NCBI GenBank assembly: GCA_021789355.1
Contig: JAJYJR010000028.1
Span: 1 to 21,496 of the forward strand
Length of the DNA stretch: 21,496 bases
Direction: 5' to 3'
DNA from: Chloroflexota bacterium
GTDB taxonomy: Bacteria > Chloroflexota > Limnocylindria > Limnocylindrales > CSP1-4
Shown piece after piece: positions 13,997-21,347 of this stretch. The position numbers and the translations under genes were made by a program. Numbering within the stretch: position 1 is the first letter of the stretch; every line of letters begins with the position of its first letter. The notes under the pieces are model-generated. The model saw nothing but the letters and a program-made list of their open reading frames with translations. It had not been told where the DNA came from and searched no databases.

Positions 13997-15192
13997 ATCT
14001 CGGGGCCGAGCCTTCCCCTGCGGCGCAGGGCAGCGGCATAGACGTCGAGCAGCTGCGGGTAGTTGGCCTCGGCCGAATACCGCTCCTCGAAGACGGCGCG
14101 GGCTGTGAGCCCCATGCGGCGCATCACGCCCGGGTGGTCCACTGCCCAACCGACTGCCCGTGCGAGGTCGTCGGGATCGCCCGGATTCACCTGCAGGCCG
14201 GTTCTACCTTCCTCCACGATTTCGGCGAGCGACCCGATCCGGGAGGCGATGACCGGAACCCCCCGCGCAAACGCTTCGACCACGACCATCGGGAACCCCT
14301 CATACCAGATCGACGGGACGATCAGCGCCGCAGCGTTGCCCAGCTCGGCAAAGACCGCCTCCCTGGGTCCGGGGCCGAGCGCGACGACCCGAGCGTCGGC
14401 TGCGGCTCGGACGTCGGCCTCGAGCGGGCCGCCGCCGAGGACCCTGCAGGTCGCGCTGGAAGGCGTCCGCCGCCAAGCTGCGATCAGCGTCCGGATCCCC
14501 TTCTCGGGAACCAGCCGGCCCGCGACCAGAAACGACCGCCCGCCGCCGCCAAGCCCCGGGTCGACCTCCAGGAAGTTCGGCTTCACCACGGTTCGGCGGG
14601 CGGGCAGGCCACCCCGAAGAAGCCGCGTCCGGGCGAAGCTGGTCAAGGCAATGAAGCGATCGACATCGTGGCGCCAGGTGCCCCGAGCACGGTGGAAGGC
14701 GAGCATAGCCGCGACGGTGCCGCTCTGTGCTCGGGAATCCCGATAGCAGCCGTACCGGAGCGCCGGCCAGGCGATCGTCCGGCCCAGGCACACCTCGCAC
14801 GGCCCGCCATCACGAAACAACGTCGCAGCGGGACAGACGAGGCGGTAGTTGTGCAGGGTTTGGACCGTCGCGGCACCGGCCTGTCGGGCGGCGACGTGCA
14901 CCGCCGGGGAGAGCAGTGGCAACGTGTTGTGGACGTGAACGATATCGGGCTGCAGGCGCCTGACCGTGCGCTCCACCATTCCGGACCAGCGAAACGACCA
15001 GGTCGTTTCGGCGGCGAGAGCCAGGCGCTGCCAGGCAGACGGGCGCTCCGGGATCGATCGGTTGTCGGCGATCAGAGTCTCGACTCGATGGCCCCTGGCA
15101 TGGAGGAGCGCGGTCTCCGCGGCGACGACCGCATCCTCGCCACCGCTCTCGCGGTACCGCTCATGGATGATGAGCACCGTCAGGCGCGTCAT
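13984..15192 (-). CDS. GT4-family glycosyltransferase with a four-cysteine insert
   Basis: This 402-residue cytoplasmic GT-B glycosyltransferase has the start MTRLTVLIIHERYRESGGED, the acceptor-side opening of this group. The C-terminal nucleotide-sugar domain includes FLVAGRLVPEKGIRTL (about 221-236) and the E-x7-E pair in YEGFPMVVVEAFARGVPVIAS (E298, E306). Four cysteines at about 120, 132, 135 and 149 (C-x11-C-x2-C-x13-C) sit in the N-terminal domain and could bind a metal. The reading frame is open further upstream, but the ATG at 15192, with GGAGG just before it, gives the canonical family start; an ATG at 15222 is the alternative. It lies 49 bases after the O-antigen ligase-like gene, so the two form a minus-strand operon. 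Donor and acceptor are unknown. Confidence 0.92.
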   Translation of the reverse strand: MTRLTVLIIHERYRESGGEDAVVAAETALLHARGHRVETLIADNRSIPERPSAWQRLALAAETTWSFRWSGMVERTVRRLQPDIVHVHNTLPLLSPAVHVAARQAGAATVQTLHNYRLVCPAATLFRDGGPCEVCLGRTIAWPALRYGCYRDSRAQSGTVAAMLAFHRARGTWRHDVDRFIALTSFARTRLLRGGLPARRTVVKPNFLEVDPGLGGGGRSFLVAGRLVPEKGIRTLIAAWRRTPSSATCRVLGGGPLEADVRAAADARVVALGPGPREAVFAELGNAAALIVPSIWYEGFPMVVVEAFARGVPVIASRIGSLAEIVEEGRTGLQVNPGDPDDLARAVGWAVDHPGVMRRMGLTARAVFEERYSAEANYPQLLDVYAAALRRRGRLGPEIQRR

Positions 15193-15241
15193 GTCCTCCG
15201 GGGTCCGGGGCTGATGCAGCATCGGCCAGGCGCAGGCGCCG

Positions 15242-16810
15242 TCACCTGGCAGGCGTGGCAACCCGGCGGAGATCCCGCGGCCGCGCAGATTCCTCTGCCG
15301 ACTTGATCTCCGTGGTCGCCTCGCCGGACCAGGCGAACCGGGCGGCGGCGATCCCCAGCCCGAAGAGGGTCCAGAACCAGATGCCCCCCTGGGGGCCTTC
15401 AAGGTAGGGATCGAAAGAGGTATCCACGAGCACGGCGGCCCAGTAGACAAAGATCCAACCGAGGATGCGCGTCCAGATGAGGTCACCACGTCCGCGGGCT
15501 CTGAATGCGGCGCGCAGGACGGTCACGGCGAACACCAACTGCAGCAGCACCCAGGAGACGAAGCCGGGCACGCCCGAGCGCGCCAGGATCTCCAGGTGGC
15601 TGTTGTGGGGCGCACGCAGGGAGTGGTTGGCCTCGATCTGGAAGCCGTCCGCGTCGGCCAGGTTGATCCCATAGCCCTTCCCGGTCCAGAAGTAGGGACC
15701 GAAGACCGTGTAGTCGACGATCTTCGACCACCAGGCCAGCCGGAACTCCTTCGTTCCCTGCAGTCCGGCGTTCCCCGTGTCGTTGAGGACACTGACCACA
15801 TTGGAGGCAAGCTGTCCGATGGAGACGCTCCGGCTCCCGCCCACGTCCACGGTCGGGTTCAGCAGTCCGGCGCTGACCGCCAGCAGGAGGGCGACGAATC
15901 CGAGCGAGAACCACCTCACGGACGAGCGGATGAAGAGCCCCGAGGCGATCGCCATCGAAGCGGATAGCAGGCCCCCCCGGTTGATGGCTCCTGACACGGC
16001 CACGGCGACGAGCCAGCCCGCCCAGATCAGGCCCTCGGCCCAGCCACCGGCGGTTCCCAAGAGGCCGTACAGCCCAACCAGCACGAACGCGCCCACGCCG
16101 GCGAGGTGAACGCCCATGTCGCCGCCTTTGAAGAACACGATCGGCACGTCGGAGCCAGGCGGTACCGGCAGAAGCGATCCGAAGCGGATCGTCAGGATTG
16201 CCGCGATCGGGACCCAGATCAGGAACCACGGAATGACCCGGCGATACCAGCGCGCGATTGTCACGAAATGCGCCGGCCGGACCGTGATCGAGACCGCCAG
16301 CGCGAACAAGCCATAGCCCCAAGTGACCGCATCCCGGAGTGCGTCGAGGCCGTACAGGCCGATGTACGGCACGGTGCGCACGAGGCCCCACGCCATGAAC
16401 AGGAAGAGAAACCCGTGGACTGGCCCCAACTTCGCCCGGGGCAGTGCCACCACGATGGCCAGAAGGCCGATCGCGAGCACCATCTCGCTCACGTAGAGTT
16501 GGCCCACCCCGACGTGGGCGAGGCCTCGGCCCAGAAAGGCGTACCCGACGAGCAGGATTACGAGCGCACCCTGGAAGACCGCCACGATTCGGCGGCCCAG
16601 GATGAGGAGCGTTGTCAGGCCGACGCCTCCACCGATGATGAGAACAGCGCCGGGCGGCGTCAGGGTAACGAGCGTCCCGACACCCACGCCGAGGACGATG
16701 GCGACTGTCAATCGGCGCCAGGCTCGAGCATCGTAGGACCTGGGCGCCCGGTGGACCGGCGCCGGGCGGACCGCCGAAAGGGCCGAACCGAGGCGGGAGG
16801 AGAGGCTCAT
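15242..16810 (-). CDS. O-antigen ligase/polymerase-like membrane protein (Wzy/WaaL superfamily)
   Basis: This protein of about 522 residues has roughly ten to twelve hydrophobic segments and a basic N-terminal tail. The large periplasmic loop before the last segments contains an RLAWWSKIVDY segment, TGKGYG and APHNSHLEILARSGVPG. The last resembles the H-N-S-x-L-E-I-x-x-x-x-G signature of the Wzy_C/O-antigen ligase domain, with the histidine thought to be catalytic. Such proteins polymerise or ligate lipid-linked oligosaccharides on the outer face of the membrane. In a cluster with an initiating sugar transferase, the polymerase role (Wzy) is the more natural reading. The start at 16810 follows GGGGA by seven bases and shares its A with the stop of a possible 33-codon leader ORF. 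The frame is open further upstream, but that sequence is Arg/Pro-rich and unlike coding sequence. Confidence 0.88.
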   Translation of the reverse strand: MSLSSRLGSALSAVRPAPVHRAPRSYDARAWRRLTVAIVLGVGVGTLVTLTPPGAVLIIGGGVGLTTLLILGRRIVAVFQGALVILLVGYAFLGRGLAHVGVGQLYVSEMVLAIGLLAIVVALPRAKLGPVHGFLFLFMAWGLVRTVPYIGLYGLDALRDAVTWGYGLFALAVSITVRPAHFVTIARWYRRVIPWFLIWVPIAAILTIRFGSLLPVPPGSDVPIVFFKGGDMGVHLAGVGAFVLVGLYGLLGTAGGWAEGLIWAGWLVAVAVSGAINRGGLLSASMAIASGLFIRSSVRWFSLGFVALLLAVSAGLLNPTVDVGGSRSVSIGQLASNVVSVLNDTGNAGLQGTKEFRLAWWSKIVDYTVFGPYFWTGKGYGINLADADGFQIEANHSLRAPHNSHLEILARSGVPGFVSWVLLQLVFAVTVLRAAFRARGRGDLIWTRILGWIFVYWAAVLVDTSFDPYLEGPQGGIWFWTLFGLGIAAARFAWSGEATTEIKSAEESARPRDLRRVATPAR

Positions 16811-17103
16811 CAGAGATCCCCGCGGGCCTCGGCACCGAGGTTGCGTCGGCCCCGGGCGGAATGCGACCCGGGGCAGCGGAGGTGGGCCGGCGTGCGGAAC
16901 AGGTTCGGCATCAGAGGACCCTCGGGGTGGCCGGAGTATACCGGGCGGATGCCGGCCAACCATCTCGTCCCGAATCCAGCCGGTGCGGGGGCGCAACATA
17001 GGCGTTCGCGGCCGCTGCGGCCGGAAACCGGACGGGCGAGAATAGCTAGCACGTTCCCGTTCGCGGAGGGACGGTGTTGTCACGCCTGAGGAGAGGGTAG
17101 GGC
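16811..17103. promoter_or_regulatory. Divergent intergenic region between the O-antigen ligase-like gene and the aldo/keto reductase gene
   Basis: This gap of about 290 bp must hold promoters in both directions. On the minus strand TATACT (16940 to 16935) is a good -10 box, with only a weak -35 (ATGGTT, 17-bp spacing). On the leader side the minus strand can form CCCCGGG/CCCGGGG (loop of 10) and CCTCG/CGAGG hairpins. A minus-strand ORF of 33 codons (16911 to 16810) ends in TGATG shared with the downstream start. On the plus strand GAATAGCTAG around 17040 is AT-richer than its surroundings and may mark the promoter of the 17104 gene. Boxes cannot be fixed with confidence. Confidence 0.4.
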
Positions 17104-18243
17104 ATGGACCCGACGGAACGAGGACGGCTTGGCGCCAGTCAGGTCACGGTGACCCGCCTCGGCCTTGGCACGGTGCCGCTTGGCGGTCTCTATGAACAGG
17201 TTGACGAGGCCGATGGGCTCGCCCTCGTGCGACGGACCTACGAGCTCGGGATTCGGCTCTTCGACACCGCACCGCAGTACGGGGCGGGTCTGGCCGAGCG
17301 CCGCCTGGGGATGGTCTTGCCCGATTTCCCGCGCGATTCCCTGATCGTGGCCACCAAAGTGGGGCGACTCCTTCGGCCCGTCTCCCTGGCGACCAAGGCG
17401 CGCCAGGTGTTGCAGGAAGCTGCGGCGAACCGAGACCTCGGCAGGATTCGCCTGGGGCTGCGACACCTGGGCGAACGGCTCCGATCCCACCCACCCCGGA
17501 GCGCTTCTGCCGGTGACGCTCGAGGAGCCGAAGAACCAACCACCACCCAACTCGAGCCGGTCTTCGACTTCAGCTACGACGGGGTGATGCGCTCCCTCGA
17601 GGAGAGCCTCGCCCGCCTGCGCCTGGACCGCGTGGACGTCGTCTACCTCCACGACCCGGACTACTACCACGACCAGGCGCTGGCAGCGTTCAAAGCGCTT
17701 GAGCGGCTCCGCAGCGCAGGGACGATCGGCGCGGTCGGCGTCGGGATGAACCAGTCGGCCATGCTGGCCAGGTTCGCTCGTGAGGCCGCTTTCGACTGCT
17801 TCCTGGTTGCCGGGCGATACACCCTCCTCGACCAGACGGCCCTGGATGACCTGTTGCCGATCTGCCAGGAGCGCGGCATGAGCATCGTCATCGGCGGGGT
17901 CTACAACAGCGGCATCCTCGCCGATGCCCGGCCGGGGACGCACTTCGACTACCACACTGCGCCGCCGGCCGTTCTGGAGAGAGCCCAGCGCATTCAGGCC
18001 GTCTGCGCCCGGCACGACGTTCCGCTGATGGCCGCGGCGATCCAGTTCCCCTTCGGCCATCCGTCCGTTGCGACGGTCCTGACCGGCTCGCGATCGCTCA
18101 CCGAGATCGAGCAGAACGTTGCGATGTTCCGCCATCCGATCCCCGACGCGATGTGGGATGAGATGCGCCGCGAGCGGCTCATCGCCGATCACGTTCCGAC
18201 GCCGGGGGCGGCCACGCGGGCCCCTGCCGGGACTCCTGGCTGA
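17104..18243 (+). CDS. Aldo/keto reductase, D-threo-aldose 1-dehydrogenase/L-fucose dehydrogenase-like
   Basis: This 379-residue TIM-barrel oxidoreductase has the catalytic tetrad: D54 and Y59 in LFDTAPQYGAG, K85 in VATKVGR and H183 in VYLHDPDYY. The segments AVGVGMNQSAMLARF, CFLVAGRYTLLDQTALDDLLP and IVIGGVYNSGILA are those of the D-threo-aldose 1-dehydrogenase (fucose dehydrogenase) branch, which oxidises free aldoses to lactones with NAD(P). An insert of about 60 residues (about 91-150, Arg/Ala-rich, low complexity towards its end) separates the catalytic Lys from the next conserved helix and is longer than I expect for the family. The start is supported by GAGGAGAGGG just upstream. It heads a three-gene operon with an RmlC-like cupin and a SAF-domain oxidoreductase, suggesting work on an unusual sugar, either for the polysaccharide or in sugar catabolism. 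Confidence 0.87.
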   Translation: MDPTERGRLGASQVTVTRLGLGTVPLGGLYEQVDEADGLALVRRTYELGIRLFDTAPQYGAGLAERRLGMVLPDFPRDSLIVATKVGRLLRPVSLATKARQVLQEAAANRDLGRIRLGLRHLGERLRSHPPRSASAGDARGAEEPTTTQLEPVFDFSYDGVMRSLEESLARLRLDRVDVVYLHDPDYYHDQALAAFKALERLRSAGTIGAVGVGMNQSAMLARFAREAAFDCFLVAGRYTLLDQTALDDLLPICQERGMSIVIGGVYNSGILADARPGTHFDYHTAPPAVLERAQRIQAVCARHDVPLMAAAIQFPFGHPSVATVLTGSRSLTEIEQNVAMFRHPIPDAMWDEMRRERLIADHVPTPGAATRAPAGTPG

Positions 18244-18274
18244 GACGACCTCAGGGAGCTGTAAAGGAGGCGGG

Positions 18275-18820
18275 ATGCGGTTCACGGAACAGGCGCTCTC
18301 CGGCATCTACCTGATCGACCTGGAGGAGCGCCGGGACGATCGCGGCTTCTTCGCCCGGACGTTCTGCGCACGCGAGTTCGCCGAGCACGGCTTGGTGGCC
18401 CGCGTCGCGCAGTGCAACCTCTCCTACAACGTCCACAAGGGCACCCTGCGCGGTCTTCATTTCCAGGACCTGCCGGCCGCCGAGGCCAAGCTCGTGCGAT
18501 GCATCAGTGGTGCGATCCACATGGTGGTCGTCGACCGGCGCCCTGGCTCGCCGACCTACCTGCGGTACATTGGTGTGGACCTGCACGCCGCGGAGCGGCG
18601 GGCCCTTTATGTGCCGGAGCTCTGCGCCAACGGCTACCAGACGCTCACGGGCGGCGCCGAGGTCGCCTATCAGGTCAGCGAGTTCTACACGCCCGAGTCG
18701 GAGCGCGGGATGCGGTACGACGATCCCGTGCTCGGGATCGCCTGGCCGCTTCCCGTGACGGTCATCTCCGACAAGGACCGCGGCTGGCCGCTGCTCGCAC
18801 CGGATGGGGCCAGTCGATGA
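18275..18820 (+). CDS. dTDP-4-dehydrorhamnose 3,5-epimerase-family cupin (RmlC-like)
   Basis: This 181-residue protein has the RmlC length and fold. These enzymes epimerise nucleotide-linked 4-keto-6-deoxy sugars. It contains DDRGFFARTFCAREFAEHGL, QCNLSYNVHKGTLRGLHFQ with the catalytic histidine in GLHFQ, KLVRCISGAIHMVVVDRRPGSPT in two strands, and the WPLP-type end. The usual P-x-x-x-AHGF segment reads PELCANGYQTL, so the histidine there is replaced by Asn; the substrate may differ from dTDP-4-keto-rhamnose. No rmlA, rmlB or rmlD gene is in the window. A near-ideal AAAGGAGG at 18263-18270 stands four bases before the ATG. The gene follows the aldo/keto reductase by 31 bases and overlaps the next gene by ATGA. 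Confidence 0.88.
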   Translation: MRFTEQALSGIYLIDLEERRDDRGFFARTFCAREFAEHGLVARVAQCNLSYNVHKGTLRGLHFQDLPAAEAKLVRCISGAIHMVVVDRRPGSPTYLRYIGVDLHAAERRALYVPELCANGYQTLTGGAEVAYQVSEFYTPESERGMRYDDPVLGIAWPLPVTVISDKDRGWPLLAPDGASR

Positions 18821-20148
18821 TCATCGTCGACGATGCGCTCAAGGCCCGCGTAGCGGCGGGGAACCCGGTGCGGGTTGCCATCGTAGGGGCCGGCTTCCAA
18901 GGTCGTGGGATCGCCAATCAGATCATCAACTCGACCGCCGGGATGCGTTTGGTGGCGATTGCCAATCGGACGCTCTCGACGGCGGTCCGAGCCTACCGCG
19001 AGGCCGGCCTCGACGATGTCACAACTGTGACCTCGGCCGGTGCTCTGCACGACGCTATCGACAAGGGTCGACCAGCCGTCACGGATGACCCGCTCCTCCT
19101 TGCCGAGACGGAAGCTGTCGAGGCGATCGTCGAGGTAACGGGTACGGTCGAATACGCTGCCCGTTTGGTCGTCCACGCTATCGACCACGGCAAGCACGTG
19201 GTTCTGATGAACGCGGAGCTGGACGGAACCGTGGGTCCCCTCCTGAAGACCCGCGCTGACCGGGCTGGTGTGATCCTCAGCGGCTGCGATGGGGATCAGC
19301 CCGGGGTTCAGCTCAACCTCTATCGGTTCGTGACCGGCCTCGGACTGCGGCCGCTCCTGTGCGGCAACATCAAGGGTCTGGAGGATCACTACCGAAACCC
19401 GACCACCCAGCAGGGCTGGGCCCAGCGCTGGGGCATGAGCGCCCCGATGGTTACGAGCTTCGCCGACGGTACGAAGATCTCCTTCGAGCAGGCGATCGTT
19501 GCCAACGCGACCGGGCTGCGGGTGGCGCGGCGCGGGATGCACGGCCACCATGTCAGCGGCCACATCGACGACCTGACCGGACTGTGGGACGTCGCCGAGA
19601 TGGAGCGCCTTGGCGGCATCGTCGACTACGTCGTGGGAGCCGAGCCCGCGCCCGGCGTCTTCGTCTACGCCACCCAAGACGACCCGAAGCAGCGTCACTA
19701 CCTGGCCCTCTACAAGCGCGGCGAGGGGCCCCTCTACAGCTTCTACACCCCGTATCACCTCTGTCATTTCGAGGTTCCGACGTCCGTCGCTCGCGTCGTC
19801 CTCTGTCGCGATGCGGTCATCGCGCCGATCGGGCCGCCGGTCGTCGATGTCGTGACCACGGCCAAGGTAGACCTAAAGCCGGGCGCCGTGATCGATGGCC
19901 TGGGTGGCTATCTGACGTACGGCCAGTGCGAGAACAGCGACGTGACCATCAGCGAAGATCTCCTGCCGATCGGGCTGGCCGAGGGTTGCCGGGTGCTGCG
20001 TGCCCTGCCGCGCGACGCGGTGCTGACGTACGCCGACGTGGAGTTGCCCGCCGGTCGGCTGGTCGATCGTCTCCGTGCCGAACAGACGGCCCACTTCTTC
20101 GGTCAGCATCCCGCAGGGCCGGCCGCACGGACGCCTCCGGCGGGCTGA
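18817..20148 (+). CDS. SAF-domain homoserine dehydrogenase-like NAD(P)-dependent oxidoreductase
   Basis: This 443-residue protein has an N-terminal Rossmann domain (VAIVGAGFQGRGIANQI, glycine motif about 24-31). A dehydrogenase core with VEVTGTVEYAARLVVHAIDHGKHVVLMNAE follows, and then a C-terminal SAF-like domain (about 340-415: VDLKPGAVIDGLGGYLTYGQCEN, LPIGLAEGCRVLRALPRDAVLTYADVELP). The layout matches the family annotated as predicted homoserine dehydrogenase with SAF domain. These are not the threonine-pathway enzyme and usually occur in carbohydrate or cofactor gene clusters. The DPKQRHYLALYKRGEGPLYSFYTPYHLCHFE stretch is typical of the group. The substrate is unknown. The ATG overlaps the RmlC-like stop, so translation is coupled. 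A branched or carboxylated sugar precursor is a reasonable guess from the neighbours, but only a guess. Confidence 0.85.
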   Translation: MIIVDDALKARVAAGNPVRVAIVGAGFQGRGIANQIINSTAGMRLVAIANRTLSTAVRAYREAGLDDVTTVTSAGALHDAIDKGRPAVTDDPLLLAETEAVEAIVEVTGTVEYAARLVVHAIDHGKHVVLMNAELDGTVGPLLKTRADRAGVILSGCDGDQPGVQLNLYRFVTGLGLRPLLCGNIKGLEDHYRNPTTQQGWAQRWGMSAPMVTSFADGTKISFEQAIVANATGLRVARRGMHGHHVSGHIDDLTGLWDVAEMERLGGIVDYVVGAEPAPGVFVYATQDDPKQRHYLALYKRGEGPLYSFYTPYHLCHFEVPTSVARVVLCRDAVIAPIGPPVVDVVTTAKVDLKPGAVIDGLGGYLTYGQCENSDVTISEDLLPIGLAEGCRVLRALPRDAVLTYADVELPAGRLVDRLRAEQTAHFFGQHPAGPAARTPPAG

Positions 20149-20195
20149 CGGGCCGCGCCGGTCGGGACGCCGCGTCATCTGCGGAGGGTAGACCG

Positions 20196-20426
20196 ATGGC
20201 CGTCCCGCGGGCTCGGGCCCATCGCGGGCTTCTCCATGGGTTGCCTGCGGGGCCCTGCGAACCCGCGGGGTGCCCGCGACGACCGCGCCGGCTGTCGCTG
20301 TGGCTGCTCTGGTCGCTCTTCGAGGACTTTCAGGCCACGCCCGGCGGCAAGAACGGCCGCTATCTGCGCTCTCGGGAGGCGGCGTCGCTGCTCGGTGCCG
20401 CAGGCGTCCCGTCGCTACCCGGGTGA
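20196..20426 (+). CDS. Possible small protein of 76 residues, unrecognised
   Basis: An ATG at 20196 is preceded by GGAGGG at a suitable distance, and the 76-codon frame keeps G or C at most third positions. The N-terminal half is Arg/Pro/Gly-rich and poorly protein-like. The C-terminal half (LSLWLLWSLFEDFQATP, then GRYLRSREAASLLG) looks more like real protein with an amphipathic helix. It follows the SAF-domain gene by 47 bases and its last 67 bases overlap the convergent glycosyltransferase remnant. No family is recognised. It could be chance coding in GC-rich sequence. Confidence 0.3.
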   Translation: MAVPRARAHRGLLHGLPAGPCEPAGCPRRPRRLSLWLLWSLFEDFQATPGGKNGRYLRSREAASLLGAAGVPSLPG

Positions 20427-21307
20427 CGGCGGGCATTCGACGTTCGTTGGCCCTCCCGCCCGGCTAGGTCGATGTATGCGTCGGCGACGCGATCCGCAGA
20501 GAAGGATCGCGCCAGGACGCGGGCGCACTGCGACGCCTGCGTCCAGCGCGTCGAGTCCTGCAACAGCGAACGATACGCTGCGGCGAGCTCCTGGTCGTCG
20601 CGGCAGACCAGGCCGTTGGCACCGTCCTGGAGCACATCCGCGCTGAGCGATGGCGACCCGGCGATGGGCGTCGCTGTCGCGACCGCCTCCACGACTGTTG
20701 CCGAAGCTGTCGGGACGCGATAGCGCGTCGGGAACGACGCAACGCGGACCGATCCCGCCAGCCGGCGGAGTCGAGGGGCGTCGAGCCCCCCGAGCAACTC
20801 GATGCGGCGTCGGATCCCCGAAGGCAGGTCCATCACCAGCGTCGACAGTGCGGGCTGCGGTGGTCCTTCCACATAGAGGCGCGTGCCCCGATCTCCGAGC
20901 CGTGCGAACGCCCGAACAGTGGCTGCCCGATTCTTGTAGGCCTCGGTGCCGGTGTGCAGGATGGCATCCTCGCGATCCTCGAAGCCGCCACCGTGGTAAG
21001 CCGGAAGATCGATGCACGGCGGGATGAGGAGGATGCCAGCTTCCAGGATGCCCAACTGTGTCGCGAGGCCCTCCCGGACCTCACTGCTCAAGGCCACGAC
21101 GTGGTCCGCGCGACCATAGGCGAACCGCTTGTAGGTGGCGCGGAGCCGCTGGAACCGTGGCGCTGCCGTCGCCCAGCCGAGGTCGTGGGCGAGGCTACAG
21201 GAACGAGCGCCCGTCGCAAACGGCAGCGCCCCGTTGTTGAGCACCAGATCCGGACCAAGACTCTCGATGAGCCTCGCACCGCGCGTGAGCCAGGCCACCG
21301 ACAGACC
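20360..21307 (-). pseudogene. Glycosyltransferase (GT4-like), 5' end removed by an IS3-family element
   Basis: About 316 residues of a GT-B glycosyltransferase remain, beginning GLSVAWLTRGARLIESLGPD at the insertion-sequence boundary. Recognisable parts are SCSLAHDLGW, RADHVVALSSEVREGL, PPCIDLPAYHGGGF, ILHTGTEAYKNRAATVRAF, and the donor-binding end SATVVEAVATATPIAGSPSLS. Family members start with about 60-80 further residues (the first beta strands and acceptor loop), which are missing. The first Glu of the usual E-x7-E pair is absent: the position eight before VVEA is Pro in RVPTASATVVEA. A GTG at 21298 is the first available start, but no ribosome binding site precedes it, so I call the gene broken. 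Expression from the element is possible. It would have served the same polysaccharide. Confidence 0.75.
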
Positions 21308-21338
21308 TGAACCGCCCTGGGTTTCGTGGAGACCCTGA
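21308..21338. repeat. Terminal inverted repeat of the IS3-family element
   Basis: The repeat starts with TGAACCGCCCTGGGTTTCGT and continues through GGAGACCCTGA, ending about ten bases short of the transposase stop codon. The outer TG dinucleotide is the usual IS3-family tip. The matching repeat at the far end cannot be seen. Confidence 0.65.
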
Positions 21339-21347
21339 CGGTTGGGA

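Noticed and set aside
15193..15489. N-terminal extension of the minus-strand GT4 frame up to 15489
   Set aside because: The extra residues are Gly/Pro/Arg-rich, overlap the end of the O-antigen ligase-like gene, and precede the canonical family start at 15192.
16811..17083. N-terminal extension of the O-antigen ligase-like protein up to 17083
   Set aside because: The translated stretch is Arg/Pro-rich with no membrane segment and would consume the divergent promoter region.
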